From Tetradesmus obliquus (taxonomy: Eukaryota > Chlorophyta > Chlorophyceae > Sphaeropleales > Scenedesmaceae), in NCBI GenBank assembly GCA_030272155.1, contig CP126198.1, positions 3,410,001-3,474,000 of the forward strand: DNA of 64,000 bases, read 5' to 3'. The translations under genes were made by a program, and so were the position numbers. Under the pieces are notes generated by a model that was given only the letters and a program-made list of their open reading frames with translations, was not told the DNA's origin and made no database searches. This document shows, piece after piece, positions 43,228 to 57,100 of the stretch (position 1 is the first letter of the stretch; every line of letters begins with the position of its first letter).

Positions 43228-46200
43228 ATGCAGCGACTGCTGCCGTGCTTCACGGCGCAACAGGCGCCTGCAGAAGATGTTGATGCTGCTGCCCAGGTCT
43301 CAGCAGACCCAGCTGCAGCAGCAGTCCCTGCAACAACACCACTGCAGGCATGGCAGCAGCGGCAGCTGACATTGGGGTTCTCAGGGGGAGGTAAGGCCCA
43401 ACAGCAACCAAGGCTGCTGATCTCATTGATGTTTTTTGTACGATTAGGGCGCCACGCAGCAGTTGCATGGCACGGCTGGCCAGTCTATGCAGCACTGCAT
43501 GCCAGCACAGCACTGCTGATCGCTTCGCCTCGTGTATGAATCATTCTGCTTGCAGGATTTCTGCTCCCGTACCACCTTGGGGTGTATCAGGTATGATGTT
43601 TGTACGGCTGTGTGTTGTACAGCAGTACCAGCCAACTCCTTGCTTGTAACAGCATTTTATGAGCGCTCAAGACACACTCAGCCGCGCTGTGCCAGCTGCC
43701 TGCTGCCTTGGTTGGTTTGCCAGCAGCAGCTCGTGCAGCCAACTGTACGACCTGCAGGATTGACAGCAAGGTGGCGCCTGCAAGTGCTTGAAATTGCTGT
43801 ACGCTGTTGCTGCTGCAGGCACTAGCCATCATGGGACTTGTTGATGCCAGCAGTCCCATGGCAGGCTCGTCAGCAGGCTCCCTGGTGAGGGTGCCTACCA
43901 ACAGTTGCCAGTGGCCTGTTTGTAGGCTGGCAGCTCAGCTTAACCGGCCAAAGCACTGCTTCAAATACTTGTCCAATGCAATACAGCAGCTCCTGCGGGC
44001 AGCTGGTGCAGCTCCTATGCTGCAGATCCCTGGCACGGGTTGTAGGCGGGTGCCACAGCAAGCAGCTGGTTTGGGTTGGACGGGTTTCCTGCAAGCAGCT
44101 GGTGTGTGTATCCTGTGTTTCCTGCAAGCAGCTCCGTGGGTGTTCTGTGTTCCGTGCAAACAGCTGGTGTGGGTATCCTGTGTTTCCTGCAAGCAGCACT
44201 GCTGTCACACTAGCACTGCGCGCCTCAACACTCGCAGCGCTGCTGACACTCCTACATGTGCTGTTGCTTGCATATTGCTCTAATTGTTCTGATGCCAGGT
44301 GGTGGCCAGCATCAAGGCTGGGCTGCCGCTGCAGCAGCAGATGGACTCGTTCCTGCAGGCAGCAGCGGACTGCAGGCAGGGCGGCGTGGCTGGCAGGCTG
44401 CGGGCGGTGCTCAAGGCACAGCTGCAGAGGTGGGGCTGCAGGGCACAGCAGCCAAGCGCTCAGTAGTGTGCACTGTAGTGTGGTAGATGCGTTGTGAAGA
44501 TAGCGAGTCTTGCTATGTGGAGAGCCGCAGATGAGTAGATTCTGTTTTGAGGGAGTGTCACGGCACCTGCCCTGTTCACTCAGTCATTCAGGGCTGCCAT
44601 TGCTGTGGGGTGAATGGGTAGCTGTGTTGTTGATGCCGCTGTTTGAACCAACATGCGCTGCGCCATCTGGCAGGCCCTGCAGCAGCAGCAGCCACACATC
44701 ACTGCGTTCATTCCCTCCCTGCACGTGGTCCTGTGGATGCTGCTTTGCCCCGCTTGCAGGAGCCTGCCGCCAGGTGCCCACACCCGCTGCTCCAATGGCA
44801 GCTGCTGGCAACACTTGCACCGCCAGCCTGCGCTGCTCATGACCCTGTGGTGTGTTGCTTTGTTGCTGTTTGCAGGAGCCTGCCGCCAGACGCCCACACC
44901 CTCTGTTTCAATGGCAGCTGCTGGCCACTTCCGCACCCCCGCCTGCGCTGCTCATCACTTTGTGGCTGCGGCTGTGTTGCTGCTTGCAGGAGCCTGCCGC
45001 CAGATGCCCACACCCGCTGCTCAGATGGCAGCTGCTGGCTGTCCATCACGCAGGTGCTGCCGCGGCCAGCCAACAAGCTGTACGGCGCTTTCCCAACCAG
45101 GCCCGCTTTGATCAAGGCACTGCTCACATCGTGCCACCTGCCACGGTAGGTGGGAGGGTGTACTGGGGCTGCAGCATTTGTTTAGGTGTTGGGTTAGTGT
45201 TTGCAGTAGTGGCAGCAGCAGCGGTGAAGGCAGGCTGTTGCTTGCAGGGAGTGCCTGAATGTATACCCTGTGATGGGGATCTTGGGAACATGCAATGGCA
45301 CGGCAATCCTGCAAGCCTAGCGTGTCTGGTGTTGATGAGATGAGCGGGGGCAGGCGCAGAGCAGCAGCAGCAGCACAGCCGTCACCCCTGCATGCCCACC
45401 TGAACTCGTGCCTGCACACCTCGATCATTACTGAAAGTTCACCACCTGTTGCATGTTGCGTTCGCCCCGCTTGTGCCTTTGCCGCGCCAGCCTGTCTGAT
45501 GGCAGCATCTTCACCAGCTTCAAAAGCATCCACAAGCGCTGCTTCGACGGAGGCTTCAGCAACCTGGTGCCAGTGCCGCCAGCACCACCACCAGCCTTCA
45601 GCAACAGCACAGCTGCTGCTGCTGCTGGTGGTGTGACAGCAGCAAGTGCAGCACCTGCGGAAGCTGCTGCAGCAGCATCCCCTGTTGTGGCGGCTGCTTC
45701 TGGTGGTGGGAGTCAGCTGCAGCCGACTGCGCCCGCTGCTGCGCTGGTGCGTATAGACAGCACCAAAGGTATCAGCACACAGCTGCAGACAGGCAGGAGC
45801 GACAGCAGCAGCAGCAGCAGGGGTAGCAGCCATCACCACCTGCGTCTTGCAGGCAGTGCTGGACATGCTCCGCATGGCAAAGCCCACAACAGCAGCAGCA
45901 GGAGCCACAACAACGCGGCAAGCCACAGCAGCAGCAGCAGCAGCAGCAGTGTCTGGGCAGCGCTGGCAGATCACTGCGTGGTGGCTGGCGAGGGGGCATA
46001 CGTGCAAGCACCTGGCTGGTTTGCTGTGCGCGTGTGTGTGCTGCCATCAGCGCACCTGAGCGACCTGCCAGCAATGCTGCGGGTGAGTGTGTTGTAGCCG
46101 GAGTTGCTGCGCCAGTTGTGTGTGGTAGTGTGTGAGGATGGTGTGTGTGGATTAGTTGCAGTTGCTGGGCTCTGCTTCGCAGTTGCTGGGCTCTGCTTCG

Positions 46201-47093
46201 CATAGAATGGCAGCACAGCTATGGTTCAGGCCGGGATCTGATGCCTGGATCTGGTAGTCATCGGTGTTCATACAATCGGCGTAAGTAGCTGCACGCCGGC
46301 GCGTGCAACACGCCATCACTGCAGGTGGTTGCCGGCTTGCGTGCTTGCCTCTACTCACATATTGCCGTTGCCAGCATGCTGCACTGCGCGTCGTGCATGC
46401 ATGGACAGCAATGGTGGACTCAGTTTTATTGGCTGTCTGAACACTGTTGGCAGCCAGCTACATATTGCTGCCTTTGTCATTCAAAATATAGTTGGCTTTC
46501 TGTCTTGCTGCCCCTCAAGCTGCAGGTACTGCTGCTCCCAACCAGTATCATTTCGTGCTGACCAGCTGCATTGCTGTGCACACTGTGTCCTGCTTGTGCA
46601 GGCTCCTACAGCCGAGGAGGTCAGCATAGCACCCGACAAGTTCCAGCCATGGCAGCACGACCTGAACGAAACAACCCAGCTGGCACTATACCCTCAGCCA
46701 GAAGCCTTCCTGTTTGAGCTTTTTGAGCGCGGCAGGGCAGATGCGCTGGCATGGGCGCAGCAGCAGGGCTTCCCAGCGCACGTGTTGCAGCGGCTCGCAG
46801 CGCCTTCAGCAGCAGCAACAGCAGGGCAACAGCAGGGTGTTGGCGCAGCAGCAGCAGCAGGGCAGCAGAAGGGTGTTAGTGCTGCTGCGCTGGTGGCTGC
46901 TGATGCAGCAGAGCTGCCTGCAGAGCTGCGGGTGGCCAGGAGGGCGGCACCAGAGCAGCAGCAGCAGCAGCAGCAGCAGGGGGCTGGGGTGCAGCAGCGG
47001 CAGCAGCAGCAGGAGGCGGCTGTTGCGATAGCGCAGGTTGGGGCGGAAGAGGCAGCAGCTGGAGTGGCTGCCACAGCCAGGTCAAGCATGTGA
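43228..47093 (+). CDS. Patatin-like phospholipase / triacylglycerol lipase (PNPLA type)
   Basis: Hydrolyses acyl esters of phospholipids or triacylglycerol. Seven exons join in phase to 544 aa: 43228-43390, 43556-43590, 43819-43884, 44299-44429, 44990-45145, 45491-46082, 46602-47093. The oxyanion loop is LGFSGGGFLLPYHLGVY, the nucleophile elbow GSSAG (Ser84) lies in PMAGSSAGSL, and the catalytic Asp is D203 in CFDGGFSNLVPVPP, giving a complete Ser-Asp dyad. SLPPDAH and WLSITQVLP match ATGL-type lipases, as do the later VRVCVLPSAHL and ISPD-like IAPDKFQPW segments. The upstream frame is open from 43081 but starts with TTG, so the first ATG at 43228 is preferred. Poly-Ala/Ser/Gln inserts follow the dyad, and the C-terminus is Gln/Ala-rich. 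Confidence 0.9.
44054..44200 (+). repeat. 33-bp minisatellite in a patatin intron
   Basis: About four units based on ttcctgcaagcagctggtgt followed by gggtatcctgtg. The exon downstream contains ttcctgcaggcagca, so the repeat may have been seeded by exon-like sequence. Confidence 0.75.
44749..44989 (+). repeat. Two 117-bp-spaced copies of the SLPPDAH exon start
   Basis: Blocks starting at about 44756 and 44873 repeat the acceptor and first ~60 bp of exon 44990-45145 plus about 50 bp of following sequence, at an exact 117-bp period with the real exon as the third unit. Each copy keeps a cttgcag acceptor. Confidence 0.92.
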
Positions 47094-48118
47094 GCCATTG
47101 CTTGTGGTTGGATATATATGCATGGCCAATTGGGCTCCTGCGATACATCCGTCTTGGGTGTGGCTACATACTTGCATTCATGCGGTCGGTCACCGACAGC
47201 AGCGGTTGCGTTGACGTGCTGTGCATGTGTCGGCCAGCTCACATCCTGCCACACGGCAGGTACAGCAGGTGTGCGTGCACCTGCATGCAGGCTGCAAGTG
47301 GCCCCATGCGTGTGGGTTTGCCAGGTCTTTGTGGCCAAGCAACTGCTGGGTAAGCGTTTGCGCGTCATGCGTCCTGGCTTTGAATTGCTGTGCAGAAGGG
47401 TTGCATGTGGATTTTGATCACTGGCAGGACCGTCGAAAATTTCCGAGGTGTTGCAGAGCTGTGGCACAGCTCACGGGACTTGGACTCTTTGGATGGCCTG
47501 GTGTGGCGATGTTGCATCAACCTATGTGGCACATTTTCATGAGCGGTAGTTGCGTTGTTTGCTGCTGTGTGCCAGCCATGTGAGCGTCGCACCGAGCAGC
47601 GTCATCGCAACTGTTGCACGCTGATTTTTTGCCAAGGTAGCAGCCACTCTTGACCACGCATGCTGTCTTGAGCTTCAATGTTACAAAAGTGACTAACTTG
47701 CCACGGATTCGTAACTGTTATGTCGGACACAAAGCCCCTCAGAATGTCTCCCCATAATCTTGAGGCTGCTCAAGCCACATGCATGGCTGTGCAAACAGAC
47801 ACATACCTGCAATACCTGTGCTTGCAAGGATGCTTGCATTGCGAGCACGGGTGTAGCTGTCATGCGCAACAAGGGTTCACTGCCGAGCAATGGACACAAC
47901 AGATATGCGCTGGACAAATTCAATTTTGCCTCCCTGCACACCATCAGGGCGCGGGGCTGGCGGCTGTCGCTAGCGCTGAACGTTGCGATGCTTATAATCA
48001 TAAGATCATGAACGCTGAAGCAGCATGCGCAACGCACAGCCATTCATTGCGCGTGGTTGCACAGATTACACCAGTAGTACGTGCCGGCAAACAGTGCGCC
48101 AGCTGCAGCCGCAGCTGG
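47094..48118. other. Convergent intergenic interval
   Basis: Lies between the patatin stop (+) and the ABC stop (-), so it should hold two 3' UTRs. No exon, repeat or structured terminator is evident. Confidence 0.4.
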
Positions 48119-51100
48119 CTACTGTCCCTGCAGGTGCAGCGTGCCTTCCTCAATTGCATACACTGTGCGGGTGATGCTGCTGAATGCTGCTGGGCTGTCA
48201 CAGGCCAGCAGGATCGTCACGCCGGCTGCCTGCTGAGCTGCCAAGATGCCCAGCAACCTGCCAAAGACAGCAACAGCAGCAGCAAGTGTTAGCAGCTTTG
48301 TGACTGCGGATATGTGCAGACTAAACAAATTTGCGCTGCTGCCGGATTGAGGGTGCAAGTAGGCACACGGGATCAGCAGCACCGGCGCATGGCGCGTCCC
48401 TAGCTTGCCAAGCTGGTCTACTGCAGGCACCTACCTGTGTGAGTCAAAATACTAAGTATTGACCAACCCCAATTTTCCCCGTGCTGATGTGCAAAGCAGC
48501 AGCACTGACAGGCCAGCAGCAACAGACCCACCTGCTCCTGCCAACCGCATCTGCAAACTGCTCCGCATCGTCCAGCAGCAGCAGCCGCGGCCTGCGCACC
48601 AGCGCGCGCGCCAGCGCCAGCTTCAGCAGCAGCGCGGGGCTCACAATGGTGCCGCTGCCGTCGCCAACCAGCGTGCGGTAACCCTCCTGCAAAACGACGA
48701 CAGTGGTGTTATTTTGCTCCATGGAGCGTGGTCATGCTATAATGAGTGAAGCTGCTCAGCAGGCTGTCGGATGCAGGAGTCGAAACACGCATCAGACGCC
48801 AAGCAGTTGCTGCTGAATGTAACAACAGCAGCCTGTGTAGCGTTGATATCAGGAGGCTGCACACTGGTTACTGCCTCAGAAGACAATACATGTGCATGCA
48901 TGTCTGCCAATTTCACTGTGTACTCACCGGCAGTGCCATGATGAACTCGTGTGCCCCGACCTGTTTGCAGGCCTGCCTCACATCAGCACAGCTGACAGGC
49001 TGCATGGACGCGCACGCCACGTTGTCCTCAACAGTCGTCCTGCGGTGCGGCAAGTGTGCATGGCACGTTGAGAGTGCGACTTTGGAGGCTGGATGCAACA
49101 GGCGAGACAGCAGCACCCCTTGCTTGCAGGAAAGAATGAAGGAGGTTGAATGCCCTGCCAGTAAAGTGTCCTACAGTAACAAATAAGAGCAATGCCAGTG
49201 GTATGCTGCAAGAGGTGCAGCGCACAGCTGTGTTTCACACACAGCCACTGCAATTGGCTTCAAGGCATACTCCCCTCCTTCCGCTGTCTGAATGAGAGGG
49301 TCCCATGTGGGTTTGTGCTTGCCAAGCAAGTGCAACTGTGTTGTTGATAGCATGTCAGCAGCACAACTGCACAAAATCCTGACACTAACACGTCAAAACG
49401 TCACATGCTGGCTCACCTGAACAGGCCTGCCGCGCTGACAGAGACCATGGCCATGCACGCCCTGGCTTGATAAAGTAAGGTGGTTGTGGATACATGTGGG
49501 TATGTGCATGCGGCTGTGTTGTCGCACGTCAACAGCGCAACTGCACAAAACCCTGTTACCAACATAACATAACAAAAGACATGCACTCTCACCTAAACAG
49601 GCCTGCCGCGCTGACAGAGGCCATGGCCATGCATGCCCTGGCAGCCTGCTGGTCATCCTTCAGCCAAGAGAAGCTGGCCCACACCCAGTCCTCCCCACCA
49701 GGCTTCACACCAGGGCCCATTGCTGCTGCAGCAGCAGCAGCATGTGCTGCAGCACCAGCTGCAGCCTCAGCAGCAGCTGGATCCACACTGCTGCTGCTGC
49801 TGTTAGTGTTGCTGTTGCTTGCGCCGTTCAGGGCAGTGCTGCTCGCTCCCGCTGCTGCTGCTGCTGCTGCTGGTGCAGCTGAGAGGGGTAGCTGGAAGCT
49901 GACGTAGCCCTTGTAGGGCATGTGGCGCAGCATGATCAGCTGCAGCAGGCTGGACTTGCCCCCGCCAGGACCACCTGCAGGTCAAAACCAAGTGCATAAG
50001 CAGCAACATCAACAGCAGAGCCACGGGGTGGTGTCTTCTAACAGCAACAGCTTTGCAGGTGGCACTAGTTGCAATGTGGGTGCCAGGTCGACAGCTGTCG
50101 ACACAAACCGTGAGGAGCCAACAGCGCACTTCCTCTGTATGTCGCTGCTTGCTGGCTCAGCTAATTGAGTCATGTGACAACCACTGCCGTTGTTATGACA
50201 GCAGTACTACTTACTACCAGCTCCTAGGAGCAGCGCACTCACTGGTGATGATGACCGCCTCTCCAGCCGCCACGGTCATGCTGGCATCTTTCAGTACCAG
50301 TCGGTCTGTCTTGCTGCGCAGCGTCAGGAAGATCTCCTCCAGCTGCACACCACCCAGCATGGCACCAAAGTCGGGCCGCTGCTCGTCTGGCAGCAGCTGC
50401 ACGCGCACCTGCAGCAGCAAGCAGCGTTATTCAGCACAGCTAACGAGGGTTACTGAGCAGCGCCTGCAGCAGCAAGCAGCATCGAGTAGCACAGCTAGGG
50501 CTTGACTTGTGCTTGATGCTTGTAGCTGCACGTCGACATGAGTAGCCAGTTGTGCGGTGCTGGCAGAGGAACCCATTGGAACGCATCTCTGAGTCATCTT
50601 CATCACCGTAACGACTGTTGAGCCGACTCTGGCAGTCCCCTATACAGGAGGTCACACACCTTCGGCTTCTGCTGCTTCCAAGGCCCCGCCAGCTTCTGAA
50701 GCAGCGGCTGCTGCAGCGCTGCTTTGCTGCTGCTGCTGCTGCCGCGCCCTGCCCAGGTGCTGCTGCGTGCTGCCTGCTCTGGCTCCTCGCTGCCTTCCTC
50801 TGACTCCTCCACAATCTGCAGCGCAATTGCAGGGTGTTGTGTAGCAGCAGCAGCAGCAGCAGCAGCATATTGATACTGAGACACCAGATCAGCCAGCAAT
50901 CCAGCAGCTGCACATGTCCGTTACACTCCCACAGGCGGTAGTTTCAGAAGGTGTGTGTCAAGGGGTATCGTCCAGCACGCTGCCAGCAGCAGCCCAGTGA
51001 CTTGTACGAGCTGGCAGCTGCACCTTCAGCTGCCTCAAAGCACTGTGAACTTTGCAGCACTGTAAAATCCACCGGGAACCCTGCATGAAAAAGTTGTGAA

Positions 51101-54100
51101 CCTCACCGGGAACTCCTCTGTGCCCAAGGATTTCGCCGCATCTCTGAAAACGCCCCTATCGTGCAGCTCCACCACACGCTCCAGCGACCCCACGGAGGCC
51201 ATGACGCGTGCATACGCATCGCTGGCCTGCTTCACGCCGCGCTGCATGATGGTGGCGTAGCGCAGCATGGTGAACAGCGTGCCTGCGCGTGTGTGTTTGC
51301 AGCAGGGCGAGGGTTAGTGTAGCCAGACACTTTGTGCTGAAGCGGCAGAAGCAGACAGAACCCACACGCAGACACACGACAAGAATGCAGCAGGCAGCAG
51401 TACGCACCGGCTGGAATGCGGTCAGCTGCCTCTTTGTCAAAGCAAACACACATTTAAATGCCCCTTGTCTGACAGCAACAGACGGCGTGCACCTCCAAGT
51501 GGTGGCCGAGTAACTGCTGCATGCTGTGCTGCACATCTCGCATGCACCCACCAACGGTCATGAGGTCCGCAAACAGCGCCACGCCACCGAACCACAGCAT
51601 GGCAGCGCGCACGCAGGCCGCCAGCGCGTAGGTGTACGACTTGTGCAGCGCCAGCAGCGTGTTCAGCTTGAAGGTGTTGCTGCAGGTGCAGGCATGCAGG
51701 CACATGAGACAAAGAAACCATGACCATCAAGCGGTGAGCAAGCAGCGAGTTTAGCTTGAAAATGTAAGTGCACGCAGGCAGGCAGGCAAGGCGGCAGGCA
51801 CATGCTGGCAATGAGACGACGTTACCATCAAGCAATGAGCCAGCAGCTTGTTCAGGTGTTGCTGCAGTTGTATGCATGCAGGCAAGCCGGCAGGCAGATG
51901 CTCGAGACGTGACAAAGGAGTTGCAACCGTCCAGCAATGAGCGCTATACAGGCAGCCAGCGGCCACAGCATCGCCATGCAGCTTGCGGCAGTAACACCAA
52001 GCAGCAGCGTAGAGCAACGAGGCAGACATCATATGTTGTGATGGAAGCTGCTGCTTCCATGCAGCGCCACTGGCGCTGGAAGTACACGACCTGTGCACCC
52101 GACTTATTGTGAAGCAGCAAGCTATGCGCCGACACATTGCTGCACATCACTCACGAGAAGTAGTCTGCAGCGAAGCACTTGTAGTCGGCAGTCAGCCTTG
52201 CTTCCAGCCCGAGTGTCCCCACTGCATCCATCTTGCTAAAGATGTCCAGGCTGAAACCTGTCACGATTCACTGACCAGGCGCAGCAACCCATGCCCTGAC
52301 ACTCTCACAACGCTTTCAACAACCTAATCACCACACGCTATTACCACATGTCTTGGAGCAGCATACTATGCGCCAAAACAGTGCTGCGCCCCACTCACGA
52401 GAAGTAGTCTGCAGCGAAGCACTTGTAGTCGGCAGTCAGCCGCGCCTCCAGCCCCAGTGTGCCCACTGCATCCATCTTGCTGAAGATGTCCAGGCTGAAG
52501 CCAAACATGCGGCCCAGGGACTGACGCACCCGCAGGTTCAGCGCGCGCGCACCCAGGCCTGCAGAAATAACAACAAAGTAACAAGAAAGTAAAAAGAAAG
52601 TGACGAGCTAGTGACATGAAACTGGTACAACGGCAACAGCGCCTCAGCCAATCAGGTTGCAGGCTGCAAGTCCGCCACAATGCATCTGCAGGTTCGAGAC
52701 ACTGCCTATTTCAACATAGTGTGTGCTACATGCTGTGTGCTACGTCTCAGCAAACCACAACAATGCAGCTCGAGCTCACCCGTCAGGAAGCCTTCCATCC
52801 CCGACAGCATCAGCCCCAGCAGCAGCGCCAGGCCCAGGCTGGGGGCACGCAGCCACAGCGGGCCCAGCGACACCAGCAGGCAGCCGGCAGCACCCAGTAG
52901 CAGCGTGGCGCCCTCCACCAACTGCAGCAGATGAGAAGCGGAGTTGAATGCAGCACATACTGGGTTGTTCTGGTATGCATAAAGCACAGCGGGTTAAGGG
53001 AGACCAGCAGGCAGCCGGCAGCGCCCAGCAGCAGCGTGGCGCCCTCCACCAGCTGCAGCACCAGCAACCACACATGAGAAATGTATGCGGCTTTTGCCCA
53101 GATCGTTATCAGGACTTGGTGTTTCTTTACGTGTGAGAGATGCTGCATGCAGCATTGCGGGCCCTTCCACCAGGCACGATGCACCATATGGCAGACCCCT
53201 TGCTGCAGCACCGCTCCTGTCACATTGCCAAGAATGGAAACCTGTGTGCACCAGCACCTTGCAGGCTGCCAACGTGGACTTGATTTCACCTTAGATGTAG
53301 ACCGGCCGCACCTGGTAAGCAGTTGAGGTGAACATGGAGCGTAGTGTGAGGGAGTCCCCTGAGGTGCGCGCCATGAGCTCACCCGCAGGCAGTCTGCTGA
53401 AGAAGGTCAGCTCCTGACCCTGAGGCAGCAGCAGCAGCAGCAGCAACAGCAGATGGATGCGCAAGAGCAGCAGTTGGACCAGCAGCAGCAGAAGAAGAAG
53501 CACTTAGCAGAGCTAGCACAGCCTGTAGCGCAGCATGGAGAGCGTGGGGCCTATTGTCTTTGCCACAGTCCTGATGCAGTCTTGATACCGGCTGGAACCA
53601 GCCACAGGTGACATGCTGCATTGCGGAGCCTGGTGACAGTGCAGGCAGCGCTCCTCACATACGACATGTTCGTACAGCAGTACCAGACAGCACGGCATGC
53701 TAGTGAGGCCTCACCAGGATGTGGTCGAAGAAGGATGCAAACAGGCTGGACATGGTCTTGCGGGCAAACAGCTCCAGCACAACATGGCCACTGCAGCAGC
53801 AAGAAGGAACACAGGCAGGACATTGACAGAGTAAATGCATGCAGGCAACAGGGGACTAGTGAAAGTCAAATGCAAATGGCATATTGCATGCACCACCACG
53901 GATTCAATTTTGTGTTTGTAGCTCACAACTCTGATGCAGCGCATGCAGCTGTGTGCACGAAGCCCACGGCCTGCAAGGTTTTGCTGGCGTGTTGCTGCAT
54001 TTAAAGGTGAACTTCGCATGATACCCAGCCTGTTGCCACGCACCCAACACTGAGCACCACATCTGCCCCCACCAGCACCACTGCCAGCAGCAGGTCACTC

Positions 54101-57100
54101 CTGCAGCAGCAGCAGCAGCAGCAGTAGCAGCAACGTTTCATTGTGGACTTTTTTGCTACGCAGTTGAACGTTAGTGGTGCCGCCGAAACACGTTTGAGCA
54201 GCATCAAGGCATGCATGCGTGCCTGCATGTACACCCATGCGCTCACATGTACACCCATGCGCTCACATGTACATGCAAACTGCACAGCACAGCACTCTCG
54301 CAATTGGGGGCTGTATAAGTAAGCGAGACAGAAATGTTATCACCAGCCGCCACCTCACCTGAACCCCAGCAGCAGGCTGTACGCGGCCGCCAGCAGGGGC
54401 ACATTCATGGCTGTCACGCTCGCGGTGTTATGTCTGAGTCTTTTCAACCAAAGTAAGGCTACATGCCTGCCACAAAGGAGCCAAACAAGGCGCACAGCAA
54501 CCCGCCGCCTCACCTGAACCCAGGCATGTCAAAGCTGTTGAACGCGTCAAAGATAGCTCCCTCAACCTTTGGCACCGCCAGCCTGAACACCATCGCCAGC
54601 AGCAGCAGGCTGTATGCAGCAGCCAGCAGAGGCACGTTCATGGCAGCCACCCCTGCTGCAAAGCTCAGGAGGCGGGAGATGGCGGGGCGCTGCCGCTGCG
54701 GGCGCTGGTCGTTGGCAATGAGCTCTGTGTACTGCTTGTCACCCTCACCCTGCGATGAATCAGCGAGCAGCGGTACACAACTGAGACAGGTGGTTTGTTT
54801 GCTCTTGGTACCATACGATGAAAGTGAGTGATGAGCTCCGTGTACTGCTTGTCACCATTGCCCTGCAACATGGAAGCAAGCAGCGGCGCATGTAACAAAT
54901 AAGTAGGCGATTTGTGGTGCTGGCACCATGCATTGTAAGGCGAGGCAGCTCTCAGCGTCTCACCTCCAGGCCTGATGCAGCGTCCAGCACCTGGTAGAAA
55001 GTTCCCAGTTTGGCTTGAGCCAAATCATCAGGCTGGCTGAAGCGCCCAACCTCACTGTACCGAAGCCACACAATGCCATGGCCCCCCTCCTCAGCACCTT
55101 CTTCATTTGCTGCCGCTGTGCTTGCGGCCGGCGCTGGTGTGGTGCTGCTGCTGCCACTGCTGCTGCTTGCTTCAGCAGCTTCTTGGATGGTGGTGCTGCT
55201 GCTCCTGGAGAAGCTGCCTCCTGAAGCTTGGGCGCCTGACAGCAGCATGTCATACGCAAGTGATGCGCCTGAGTCTAGAAGCACAACTTAATTGGTAGCA
55301 CCATACAGCTGCATATGTGCTGGCTCAGTGCAAACAAAGCAGTCTGATCTTCATTATCAGAGGCCAGCTCCAGCAACAGCTGCGGCTGCAGCACATATCA
55401 TACTTTGCATGATGTACATGCTGTGCCTCACTTGTGCTCTGCTTGTAGACCTTGTTCTGCCGCCCTGCTGCCAGCTCCTTGAGGCTGCTGCTCATGTATA
55501 TCATACACATGATACACATGCTGCTGCTATGTAAACAACATACAAGCTTTGTCTCACCCGAGCTCTGCTTGTAGGCCTTGTTCTGCCGCCCCGCTGCCAG
55601 CTTCTTGAGGCTGCTGAGGTGGCCCAGGCGGCGCGCGGACTGGGCATCAGGAGACGTCTGCTTAGGCAGCATGCAGCGGCCAATATAACAGCAAAAACAC
55701 AAGGTAGGACTGTTGAGTCAGCACACACCAGGCTGCTGAGGTGGCCCAGCCAGCGCGCTGAGTGGGCATCCGGGGAAGCCTGGCGAGTCAACACGTAACA
55801 GCAAATAACAGCAAAAGTAACAGCAAAGGAATGTTGGGACTGTTGAGTCAGCACACAAGAGGTTGCTGAGGTGGCCCAGCCGGCGCGCTGAGTGGGCATC
55901 CGGGGACACCTGCTTAGGCAGCATGCGGCGGCAAAGTGCACAGGGACAGAGAACTGCTGGGTCAGCACACAACAGGCTGCTTAGGCAACCTGAGAGTCCC
56001 GAATTGAAGTGCGCATTTGGGAACACTTGGAAATGCTTTTCTCTTCAGCAAATCCTACTTCATTCCTTTTCATGCATGGCCGGCAGCCTACCTTGTCCTG
56101 CTGGCTCTTGCTGCTGCTGTCAAACTGCCCCTGCCGTGGCGGCGATGATGCGTCAGCAGCTTCCAGACTCGTCAGCAGCTCAGCAAGCTTAGGGCTGGTC
56201 CCCAGCAGCCTGGCAGCAGCAGGGCTATGCATGCGGCGCAAATTGCTGCAGGAGATTTTTCCCACATACCAGGTTACTAACTTATTTTGAGCTCGCTGAC
56301 TCCCAGCGCGCTTCCATGTTGCCAACCCACCTTGTCTTGCTGGCTGTTTGCAGCACTGCTGTCAAGCTGCCCCTGCCGTGGCGGCGATAAGTCAGCAGCC
56401 TCAGGACTCGTCAGCAGCTCAGCAAGCTTAGGGCTGGTCCCCAGCAGCCTGGCAGCAGCAGGGGATGCTGAGGATGAGGGCAGCGAGAACTTGTGCTGCG
56501 CTAGGGCGAGCAGCGCGTCCGAGGAGGCTTGTGTTACTGCGCGCTGCGTGCTCCACATGCGCTTGCTGAGGACGGCTTGCGGGTCCGAGCCAGCGCCTGC
56601 AATGGCAGCAAATTAGCACGATGTGGGTGTGGTGGATTGGCAAACATTTTGCGTGTGTGCTCCACATGCGCTTGCTGAGGATGGCTTGTGGATCAGAGAC
56701 ACCGCCTGCAATGGCAGCACATCAGCACGCTGTGGGTGTGGTGCATTGGCAACGGTATAAACTGGCGTGTTGGAATGTCAGGCGCTTGCTGAGGATGGCT
56801 TGCGGGTCAGAGATAGCGCCTGCACGTTGCTATGGCTTAAATGGTAACATGATGATGATGATAGCGCCTGCAATGATGATGAGTACGATGTGGGTGTGGT
56901 GCGTCTGTGAGACACCAAAGTGATATCATGATACATACACCCTGTTGTGGCGCGTACCATCTAAAAATGGTTCCAGGACCCACTTGTAACAATCATTTCT
57001 TGAATCACGTGTTTGAAATGCCAGGTGCTTCCTGAGGAACGCCTGGGGCTCAAAAGGGGTGCGTGGGTGCAATGTGTCATGGGTGCAGCACGATTGCAGC

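Noticed and set aside
45021-46007. Minus-strand 328-codon ORF opposite the patatin gene
   Set aside because: It crosses real plus-strand exon and intron boundaries and shows no domain; a complement shadow.
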